A model generated the notes under the pieces. The model was given only the letters and a program-made list of their open reading frames with translations, was not told the origin of the DNA and made no database searches. This document shows, piece by piece, positions 57,784 through 64,000 of a stretch of DNA of 64,000 bases. Each line of letters opens with the position of its first letter. The stretch's first letter is position 1. The stretch is from Holophagaceae bacterium. GTDB lineage: Bacteria > Acidobacteriota > Holophagae > Holophagales > Holophagaceae. The position numbers and the translations under genes are program-made. Location of the stretch: the NCBI GenBank assembly GCA_016720465.1, contig JADKKO010000001.1, forward strand, positions 620,001 to 684,000, read 5' to 3'.

Positions 57784-58676
57784 TGGGGATCCCCGGGCCC
57801 TTGGCCTTCCCCCGGACCGTAGAAGACTTCGACAGGGACTGCGGGAAGCGCAGCGCGCACCTGGCTGGCCAGCGCATCCAGTTCCGCGGCCCCCAGAGGC
57901 CTGGCCTCGGGCTCCGGCGTGGGACGCGCGACGGTATAGATCTGGATGGCCTGGAGCCGACCCCCCATGCCCTGGATCCCTCGCAGGATGCCGCAGTAGG
58001 CCTCGATTTCAGCCGGGGACGGACCCTTCCCTTTCCAACTCAGGAAAAGCGACTGGATGGTCAGCGGCCGCAACCGGGCCGTAACTTCAATATTTTCGAG
58101 GATGCGCCCGAAGGGGACGGAGGTCCGGTTGATCTCCTGGTAATAGGCCTCGGTGCCGGCATCGAGCTTGGCCCATATCTCACCGTTGTTGGCCATCAGG
58201 ATGTCGAGGCCCTGCACCACCTCCCGGGCCTGGAGGCGGCTGGAATCGGTGATGAGCACGAGCTTCACGTCCTCCAAGCCCCGCGCCCACTTGAGATGGG
58301 CGATGCGCTCCACCACCTCGGCGAATTCCTTGGCCGTGGTGGGCTCGCCGTCGCCGCTGAAGGCGATGTCGTTGAGCCTCCGCTGGTCCGGCCGGGCCGA
58401 ATCGAAGGGGGGGGACATGAACAGGCTGCCGTCCAGCGTAAGGTCCAGCAGGGCGGACATCTCCCGTTCCAGCAGGTCCAGGTCGATGTCGCTGCGCCTG
58501 CCGGGGGTCCTGCGGTCCACTTCGCAATAGACGCAATCGAAGTTGCACACCTTGTCGGGATTCAGGTTCACGCCCAGGGAAACGCCCTTCGACCGGCGCG
58601 AGATCACCGGATAGCAGTAGACGAAGTCCTCCCAGGCGCGGCGGTGGTCGAGGTGGGCTGGAATGAGTCCGGTCAT
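57780..58676 (-). CDS. Radical SAM protein
   Basis: The 298-residue protein has the radical SAM cluster motif CNFDCVYC (residues ~44-51) after GVNLNPDKV, then SGDGEPTTAKEF and LITDSSRLQ. It resembles the short radical SAM proteins with an N-terminal YCYPVISRRSKG segment that are found in many phyla without known reaction. It is first in an operon with CapA and the large lipoprotein, linked by a four-base overlap. Confidence 0.87.
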   Translation of the reverse strand: MTGLIPAHLDHRRAWEDFVYCYPVISRRSKGVSLGVNLNPDKVCNFDCVYCEVDRRTPGRRSDIDLDLLEREMSALLDLTLDGSLFMSPPFDSARPDQRRLNDIAFSGDGEPTTAKEFAEVVERIAHLKWARGLEDVKLVLITDSSRLQAREVVQGLDILMANNGEIWAKLDAGTEAYYQEINRTSVPFGRILENIEVTARLRPLTIQSLFLSWKGKGPSPAEIEAYCGILRGIQGMGGRLQAIQIYTVARPTPEPEARPLGAAELDALASQVRAALPAVPVEVFYGPGEGQGPGDPH

Positions 58677-58911
58677 GGGTTGGGCTTAAAGAAAAACACT
58701 ACTCAGCTAAAGGCCCGAGCCGCAACCAAATTGAGCGACTCGGTCCCCCAAGCCTTTGCGCTTGTTAGGTTTCCATGGCCCAGGCACACTTAAGGATTAG
58801 GATCCGCGCCATAGGAACCTGCGCAGTCCAGGTTGTTTTGATACGGCCCTTTATGTCGGGGCGCCCTCGAACCGGCCAGTTTATTTTTCAGCAACGCCTT
58901 TGGGAGAAAAC

Positions 58912-59331
58912 ATGTCCTTCGAACGCACCTTCGCCATCGTCAAGCCGGATGCCGTGAAAGCCGGCCATGTGGGCGAAATCGTCAGCGCCATCGAGCGGAG
59001 CGGCCTCTCGGTCCGCAGCATGAAGCGCGTGCGGCTCAGCGCCGACATCTGCAAGGGCTTCTACCACGAGCATGTGGGCAAGGGTTTCTACCAGGAGCTG
59101 GAAGACTTCATGACCGAAGGCCCGGTCGTGATGATGTGCCTGGAGGGTGAGGGCGCGATCCTGAAATGGCGCGATCTCATGGGGGCCACCAATCCCGCCA
59201 ACGCCGCGGATGGGACGCTCCGCAAGCGATTCGGCACCAACATCGGCCGCAATGCCACCCACGGCTCCGACAGCCCCGTGAGCGCGGCGTTTGAGGTGGG
59301 GTATTTCTTCAATGCGTTTGAGCTGAGCTGA
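58912..59331 (+). CDS. ndk: Nucleoside diphosphate kinase
   Basis: The 139-residue protein has the NDK signatures FAIVKPDAVK, the substrate loop and NATHGSDSP with the phospho-histidine (about residue 117). It balances nucleoside triphosphates in the cytosol. The ATG at 58912 has GGGAGA upstream. The stop is followed directly by a word-repeat palindrome with a terminator inside. Confidence 0.96.
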   Translation: MSFERTFAIVKPDAVKAGHVGEIVSAIERSGLSVRSMKRVRLSADICKGFYHEHVGKGFYQELEDFMTEGPVVMMCLEGEGAILKWRDLMGATNPANAADGTLRKRFGTNIGRNATHGSDSPVSAAFEVGYFFNAFELS

Positions 59332-59450
59332 GGGTCGAAAAGTTAAAAAGTTAAAAAGTTAAAAAGTTAAAAGAGCGCCTCTCGGCGCTCTTTGCTTTTG
59401 CAGGACTCTTCGACTCTTCAACTTTTCAACTCTTCGACTTTTTTGACTTC
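59332..59450. repeat. Word-repeat palindrome with nested terminator after ndk
   Basis: AGTTAAAA words repeat four times at 59340-59372 (period eight). The right arm (59404-59450) has CTCTTCGA and CTTTTCAA words that are near-complements. Between them sits AAAGAGCGCC-TCTC-GGCGCTCTTT (59370-59393), a standard intrinsic terminator followed by a T-rich run. Confidence 0.85.
59370..59399 (+). terminator. Intrinsic terminator of ndk
   Basis: A 10-bp stem (59370-59379 with 59384-59393) around TCTC is followed by TTTGCTTTT. It lies 38 bases after the ndk stop codon, in the centre of the word-repeat palindrome. Confidence 0.88.
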
Positions 59451-59924
59451 TCACCCCTCTTTCACCGCCCACAAGGCCGCCTGGCATAGCCGCTTCACGC
59501 CGCCCACGATATCCATGGTCTGGAGCGTGCTTTCGGTCAGCCAAACGCCGCCTTCGGGGGGCGTGGGGAGCTGGTCCTGGGAGGCCTTGCACCGCAGGAG
59601 GTGGGTGAGGTACAGGCGCTGCTGGCCTTCGAGTCCTTCCAGGCGCAGCAGCCAGGGCGTGGGGAGGCGCGAGGTCCGTTCGTCGAAGACCACCGGCAGC
59701 TTGCTGCTATCCGAGAAGCGGAAGGGGATCTTCCAGGTGGCGTCGATCAGGTTCTGGAGCAGCGCCGGGGGCAGGAATCCAGGCGCCCAGGGAACCTGGG
59801 GCGGCATGAGCAGTCCCCGGTGCGGGGAATGCACCGAAGGCACCAGAAGCACGGAAGGATTCGACGAACCATGCACCAGCACGCCTTCGATGAAGGTGGT
59901 CAGGTAGATGGGACCCTCGGCCAT
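59451..59924 (-). CDS. Unknown protein downstream of proS
   Basis: This 157-residue protein matches no family I know. It has IYLTTFIEGVLVHGSSNPSVLLVPS at the start and LYLTHLLRCKASQ and TMDIVGGVKRLCQAALWAVKEG near the end. There is no signal peptide. It begins three bases after the proS stop codon, so it is co-transcribed with it. Confidence 0.65.
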   Translation of the reverse strand: MAEGPIYLTTFIEGVLVHGSSNPSVLLVPSVHSPHRGLLMPPQVPWAPGFLPPALLQNLIDATWKIPFRFSDSSKLPVVFDERTSRLPTPWLLRLEGLEGQQRLYLTHLLRCKASQDQLPTPPEGGVWLTESTLQTMDIVGGVKRLCQAALWAVKEG

Positions 59925-59927
59925 TCT

Positions 59928-61727
59928 CTATCTCCCTCCGGCGGACGACAGTTCCTTCATGATGCGGTTTTTAGCATTCTGCACCACCTCTAAGATTTGA
60001 CCAGGGGAGACTTTCTCGACCGCCTTCGTGCGGCGGTCCCGCAGCTCGATCAGGCCCTCCTTCAGGCCGCGGGCGCCCACCATGATGCGCAATGGGAAGC
60101 CCAGCAGGTCCGCGTCCTTGAACTTGGCGCCGGGGCTCAGGCCCTCGCGCTCGTCGTGGAGCACTTCGAAACCGGCGGCTTCGAGGTCTTTTTCCACCTG
60201 GTCGGCCACGGCGCTGACTTCCGGATTCGCCGGGTCCAGGCTGAGCAGATGGATCTGGAAGGGCGCGATGGGCCAGGGCCAGATGATGCCGTCCGCATCG
60301 TAGTTCTGTTCGATGGCGGCGGCCACGGTCCGCGTGACGCCGATGCCGTAGCAACCCATGACCATGGGCTGCTCCTTGCCCTGCTCGTCCAGGAACGTGC
60401 AGTTCATGCTCTTGGAATACTTGACCCCGAGCTTGAAGACCTGGCCCACCTCGATGCCGCGGAAGGCCTGGTAACGACCGCCAGGTTTTCCAGTCTGGGC
60501 GCAGCGGGTGCAAGCATCGCCTTCCACCGCCATGCGGATGTCGGCGAAAGCGCAGCCCGGCAGGTCGCGCTCCGGCGACAGGCCGAAGTGGTGGTAGTCC
60601 GTTTTGTTCGCGCCGCAGGTGAGATTGACGGCGCCCTGCAGGCTGAGGTCCACGATGATCTGGACGTCTTTCAGCCCGACGGGCCCCATGAAGCCCGACT
60701 TGGCGCCGGTGAAGGCTTCGGCTTCTTCGATGGGAAACAATTCGATGTCCGTGGCGCCGGCGAAGTTCTTCACCTTCACCGGATTGACCTCGTGGTCGCC
60801 CCGGAGCACCGCGCCCACGAGCCGGGTGGTCTGGTCTCCGAACATCGCGCGGTACAGGAAGAACTTGCTGGTCTGCGGAACGGGCATTCCGCCGGGATGC
60901 TCCGCGTCGATCATGGCCGCGGCCTGCGGCTCCTGGCTCAGGATGCCTGGGGTGCAGAAATGATCCCGCTTCAGGGCGAAGGCCGCGCCGTTGTCCCGCA
61001 ATCCTTCCTTTGGCGCCTCGGTCTTTTCGATGTTGGAGGTGTATTCACAGGCGTCGCAGCTCAGGATCCCGTCCTCGCCGCTGCCGGCAAGCACGTGGAA
61101 CTCGTGGGTGAAGGAGCCGCCGATGGCCCCGCTGTCGGCCTCCACGGGCCTGAACTTCACGCCCAGCCGCGCGAAGATCCGCTTGTAGGCCTCGAACATG
61201 ACCCAATACTCGCGGTCCGCGTCGGCATCATCCACGTGGAAGGAATAGCCGTCCTTCATGATGAATTCCCGGCCCCGCATGAGGCCGAAGCGCGGCCGGA
61301 TCTCGTCGCGGAACTTGGTTTGGATCTGGAAGACGCTCATGGGCAGCTGCTTGTAGCTGCGCACGGTGCGGCGGACCATGTCCGTGACCACTTCCTCGTG
61401 GGTGGGCCCGAGGCAGAACCAGGTGTCCTTGCGGTCCCTGAAGCGCAGCAGCTCCTTGCCATAGAAGGTCCAGCGGCCGCTCTCCTCCCACAGCTCCGCG
61501 GGCTGGACCGTGGGCATCAGGATCTCCTGGCAGCCGTCCTTTTCGAGCTCTTCGCGCACGATCTGCTCGAACTTGCGGATGCTGCGCAGGGCCAGCGGAA
61601 AGTAGCTGTAGATGCCGGCCGCCTGTTTCTGGATCATCCCCGAGCGCATCATCAGCTGCTGGCTGACGACATCGGCGTCCTTGGGCGTCTCGCGGAGCGT
61701 CTGGATGAGGAGTTTCGATTGCTTCAT
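59928..61727 (-). CDS. proS: Prolyl-tRNA synthetase
   Basis: The 599-residue protein is the bacterial long type of ProRS. Class II motifs are visible (motif 2 around FRDEIRPRFGLMRGREFIMKDGYSFH, motif 3 near MGCYGIGVTRTVAAAIEQ), with the INS editing domain between about 230 and 400 that removes misloaded alanine, and a C-terminal anticodon-binding domain. The ATG at 61727 (MKQSKLLIQTLRE) is the usual start. It is downstream of yqeY and a palindrome. Confidence 0.95.
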   Translation of the reverse strand: MKQSKLLIQTLRETPKDADVVSQQLMMRSGMIQKQAAGIYSYFPLALRSIRKFEQIVREELEKDGCQEILMPTVQPAELWEESGRWTFYGKELLRFRDRKDTWFCLGPTHEEVVTDMVRRTVRSYKQLPMSVFQIQTKFRDEIRPRFGLMRGREFIMKDGYSFHVDDADADREYWVMFEAYKRIFARLGVKFRPVEADSGAIGGSFTHEFHVLAGSGEDGILSCDACEYTSNIEKTEAPKEGLRDNGAAFALKRDHFCTPGILSQEPQAAAMIDAEHPGGMPVPQTSKFFLYRAMFGDQTTRLVGAVLRGDHEVNPVKVKNFAGATDIELFPIEEAEAFTGAKSGFMGPVGLKDVQIIVDLSLQGAVNLTCGANKTDYHHFGLSPERDLPGCAFADIRMAVEGDACTRCAQTGKPGGRYQAFRGIEVGQVFKLGVKYSKSMNCTFLDEQGKEQPMVMGCYGIGVTRTVAAAIEQNYDADGIIWPWPIAPFQIHLLSLDPANPEVSAVADQVEKDLEAAGFEVLHDEREGLSPGAKFKDADLLGFPLRIMVGARGLKEGLIELRDRRTKAVEKVSPGQILEVVQNAKNRIMKELSSAGGR

Positions 61728-61748
61728 GTGTGTCCCATTTTCAAAAGA

Positions 61749-61870
61749 GAAACTACGCGGAGGGTAGCGGAGGAGCGGAGGAGCGGAGGGGAGCGGAGAA
61801 AACAAGGGTTACAAAGGATTTTTTTTCTCCGCTACCCTCCGCTTCCTCAGCTACCCTCCGCGTGGTGTTT
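61749..61870. repeat. Word-repeat palindrome, GCGGAGGGTA family, copy 2
   Basis: The left arm (61749-61803) is AAACTACGCGGAGGGTAGCG and further GGAGCGGAG words; the right arm (about 61823-61870) is the near-complement, ending CCTCCGCGTGGTGTTT. It is closely related to the element at 30824-30934. It lies between yqeY and proS, which are on the same strand. Confidence 0.82.
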
Positions 61871-61872
61871 TT

Positions 61873-62322
61873 TCAGTTCAGCAGCGATCCGATGAGCTGG
61901 CTCGCGGCCTTGCCGTCGAAGGCGCCGCCTGCGGAAGCCTGGAGGGATTTCATCACGAGTCCCAAATCCTTTTTCGAGCTGGCCCCGGTCGATGCGATGG
62001 CCTGGCGGACTGCTTCTTCGAGCTGGGCTCCCTCCAGCATGGCCGGCAGGTAGGGCTTGAGGATGGCGATTTCGGATTGTTCGGCCGCGGCGCGGTCCGG
62101 GTGGCCGGCCTTCGCGTATTGCTCCACGCTGTCCTCGCGGCTCTTCACCAGCCTCTTGAAGACAGCGATGGAATCCGCCTCGCCGAGCCTCCCCTGGGGG
62201 CCCAGCCCCTTGGCGATGGCCTCGTTCTTGTAGGCCGCCAGGGCCATGCGCAGCACGCCCGTCCTGGCGCTGTCCTTCGCCAGCATGGATGCTTTGAGAT
62301 CGGCCTGGAGGCGGTCGAGCAT
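61873..62322 (-). CDS. GatB/YqeY domain protein
   Basis: The 149-residue protein is a YqeY-type protein: LKASMLAKDSARTGVLRMALAAYKNEAI, then EIAILKPYLPAML and DLGLVMKSLQ. The fold is the tail domain of the GatB amidotransferase subunit, suggesting tRNA-linked activity, but the role of free YqeY is not known. It lies between the ferredoxin and proS genes on the same strand. Confidence 0.9.
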   Translation of the reverse strand: MLDRLQADLKASMLAKDSARTGVLRMALAAYKNEAIAKGLGPQGRLGEADSIAVFKRLVKSREDSVEQYAKAGHPDRAAAEQSEIAILKPYLPAMLEGAQLEEAVRQAIASTGASSKKDLGLVMKSLQASAGGAFDGKAASQLIGSLLN

Positions 62323-62434
62323 GGGAACCTCGTGGATGGCAACGGCCGGGTCTTCAACCCCGCCGGAGGATGTTGGTAAATGCGAAGAACGGCGCCAAAG
62401 CGCCGTCCCTCTTCAACCCATAGCTTACAGCCTG

Positions 62435-62689
62435 CTAGGCCTGCTCGTACTTGATGACTTCCACCGGGCAGCCAGCGGCGGCGGCGATGATGCTGTCGGC
62501 CAGTTCGGTCTGCACGTCGTCGTTCAGTTCGCTCATTTCCTCGCGGTTCTCGCTGTCGATGCCGTCCTTCCGCACGCCGCCCATGATGTTGCAGCTGGTG
62601 TCCGTCACGTGGAACACGTCGGGGGTCTCCGCCTCGCAGGCATTGCACACGATGCAGCCTTCTTCGATCCAAACCTTGGTGATTGCCAT
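62435..62689 (-). CDS. Small ferredoxin with one Fe-S cluster
   Basis: The 84-residue protein has CIVCNAC (Cys12, 15, 18) and a distal GCPVEVI (Cys74), the four ligands of one [4Fe-4S] cluster, as in small single-cluster ferredoxins. A fifth cysteine (33) is unlikely to be a ligand. The acidic helix between (about 44-64) is typical. ATG 62689 has GGAGA upstream. It is divergent from thiL with 98 bases between them. Confidence 0.9.
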   Translation of the reverse strand: MAITKVWIEEGCIVCNACEAETPDVFHVTDTSCNIMGGVRKDGIDSENREEMSELNDDVQTELADSIIAAAAGCPVEVIKYEQA

Positions 62690-62787
62690 GGGGTTGTCTC
62701 CTCCGTCTCCACACTGGGCGAACCCTCCAAGATTATCAAAGGACCCGGGCATCTCCAAGCGCGGACCTTGTGGGAGAATCGAGGTCC

Positions 62788-63735
62788 GTGGCCTCCCGAG
62801 AGCTCGACATCCTGACCCGCATCCGGGCTTTGCTGCCCGGGGGCGAAGCGCTTGTGGACGATTGCGGCGCGGTTCCCTCCGCGCCGCCGGGCGAAGTGCT
62901 TCTGGTCACAACCGACCTGATGGAAGAGGGGATCCACTTCCATAGGGCGTGGCATCCGCCGGAACTCCTCGGTTCGAAGCTGTTGAATGTGAACCTCTCC
63001 GACCTGGATGCGTCCGGCGCCGCTTGCCTGGGATTCACTCTCACGCTGGCCCTGCCGCCGGACCTGGAGATGGCCTGGGTGGAATCGCTGCTGAAGGGAC
63101 TGGCTGAGACCGCGCGCGGCTCAAACCTCCAGGTGATCGGGGGCGACACGGTGGGCAGGTCCCAAGGCATCGGCCTCGGCATCACCGCCTTTGGCTCCGC
63201 CAGGCGGTGGCTGCGGCGCGACGGGGCCGCCATGGGCGACCGCATCTACGTGGACCAACCCTTGGGCCGCAGCCTGAGGGGTTTGAAAAAACTCCAGGCC
63301 GGCGAAAGGTGGAATGCGGCCCGGCCGGACCCCGACATCGCCTGGCACCTGGATCCGGAACCCATGCTCGGACTGGGCCCGCGGCTCGGAGGCATCCCGG
63401 AAGTCCATGCGTGCATCGACCTTTCGGACGGGCTTTCGAAGGATCTCAGGATGCTGGCGAAAGCCAGCGGCGTGACGCTGGAATTGGAGCCGGGGCTCGC
63501 CGCTGACGAACTTTTCGGCGGCGAAGACTACGCCCGGTGCTTCGCTTCCTCCATGGAGCAACAAAAGCTGGAGGCCTGCCTGGGGATTCCGCTGAGGGCC
63601 GTGGCCGTGGCCGTGGAGCAGCGGGAATCGCCGCTTCTCGTCTATGATGGAGGTTCCTGGATTCCTTTGGATGACCGCAGCTTTGACCACTTCGAACGCT
63701 CAGACCGCCCCCCGGACCGCACCGGCCATTCATGA
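62788..63735 (+). CDS. thiL: Thiamine-monophosphate kinase
   Basis: The 315-residue protein has the ThiL features VTTDLMEEGIHFHRAW, LLNVNLSDLDASGA, VIGGDTVG and CIDLSDGLSKDLRMLA. The N-terminal metal motif is VDDCGAV rather than the usual GDDAAV, a mild change. It makes thiamine diphosphate from the monophosphate. The GTG at 62788 has GAGG upstream. Its stop overlaps the next gene by four bases. Confidence 0.92.
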   Translation: MASRELDILTRIRALLPGGEALVDDCGAVPSAPPGEVLLVTTDLMEEGIHFHRAWHPPELLGSKLLNVNLSDLDASGAACLGFTLTLALPPDLEMAWVESLLKGLAETARGSNLQVIGGDTVGRSQGIGLGITAFGSARRWLRRDGAAMGDRIYVDQPLGRSLRGLKKLQAGERWNAARPDPDIAWHLDPEPMLGLGPRLGGIPEVHACIDLSDGLSKDLRMLAKASGVTLELEPGLAADELFGGEDYARCFASSMEQQKLEACLGIPLRAVAVAVEQRESPLLVYDGGSWIPLDDRSFDHFERSDRPPDRTGHS

Positions 63736-64000
63736 GTGATGCCCCCGGCCCACCCGGCCCACCGGCCTCGCCTGCCCAGGTAAAGCCCTCGAAGGGCCTG
63801 TACGCGAAGCTGAAGCTGCACATCCTCCATCCGGACCTGAGCGCCGAGAGCATCGCCTGGAGCTTCGCCCTCGGGCTGGCCGTGGCATTCAATCCCCTGC
63901 TCGGCATGCATACGGTCATGATCCTGCTGTTCTGCGCGCTGTTCCGCGGCCTGCACCGGCCGCTCATGTTCCTCGCGGCCTTCATCAACAATCCGTGGAC
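63732..64000 (+). CDS. DUF2062 membrane protein, 5' part
   Basis: The visible 89 residues start MSDAPGPPGPPASPAQ, a flexible Pro-rich segment, and go on with SIAWSFALGLAVAFNPLLGMHT, VMILLFCALFRGL and FLAAFINNPW, the typical DUF2062 membrane motif. The window ends inside the gene. The ATG overlaps the thiL stop (ATGA), so it is translated with thiL. Function is unknown. Confidence 0.85.
   Translation, partial: MSDAPGPPGPPASPAQVKPSKGLYAKLKLHILHPDLSAESIAWSFALGLAVAFNPLLGMHTVMILLFCALFRGLHRPLMFLAAFINNPW

Overview
The window is high-GC DNA from a Gram-negative bacterium with an outer membrane. Evidence for this is a porin, two lipoproteins, a LPS-kinase-like protein and three peptidoglycan enzymes. 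The mix of an octaheme hydroxylamine-oxidoreductase-like cytochrome, a porin carrying one haem motif, a molybdenum hydroxylase operon and several genes of no wide family fits an acidobacterium of the Holophaga/Geothrix type. That assignment is an inference; no rRNA or marker set is present to prove it. There is no prophage, no transposase, no CRISPR array and no complete tRNA.

Layout. 0.2-1.3 kb: a small conserved protein and a DUF2306 membrane protein. 1.3-5.5 kb (minus): molybdenum hydroxylase operon iorA-iorB-xdhC-mocA. 5.7-12 kb (plus): MsrB-MsrA fusion, M16 peptidase, large exported unknown. 12-17.2 kb (minus): MASE1/PAS sensor kinase, KdkA-like kinase, SCP2-repeat protein. 17.4-23 kb: octaheme cytochrome, double GNAT, thiolase, FHA protein, two unknowns. 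23.2-28.5 kb: two-component pair, haem-motif porin, Rrf2 and WYL regulators, DinB. 28.6-34.3 kb: rho, hydrolase, thioesterase-sixA, DEAD-box helicase. 34.4-45 kb: PBP1A, nadK, then mraY and murF separated by a MmeI-like restriction-modification gene on the opposite strand. 45-50 kb: TPR protein, BNR/MoaD pair, mtgA, DUF2235 hydrolase. 50-54.4 kb: rsmE, small proteins, a degenerate Doc-like protein, phosphohexomutase. 54.8-64 kb: lipoprotein-CapA-radical SAM operon, ndk, proS, yqeY, ferredoxin, thiL and the start of a DUF2062 protein.

The most striking property is between the genes. Many intergenic gaps hold palindromes or near-palindromes built from short (7-10 nt) words repeated a few times, read one way in the left arm and as the complement in the right arm. 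At least eight word families can be told apart. Some are nested inside each other. Two large nested palindromes flank the DUF2235 hydrolase gene and share a ~134-bp core in inverted orientation, whose hairpin shows compensatory base-pair changes. Another palindrome with perfect 21-bp arms lies in frame inside the restriction-modification gene. I see no gene in the window that could move these elements.
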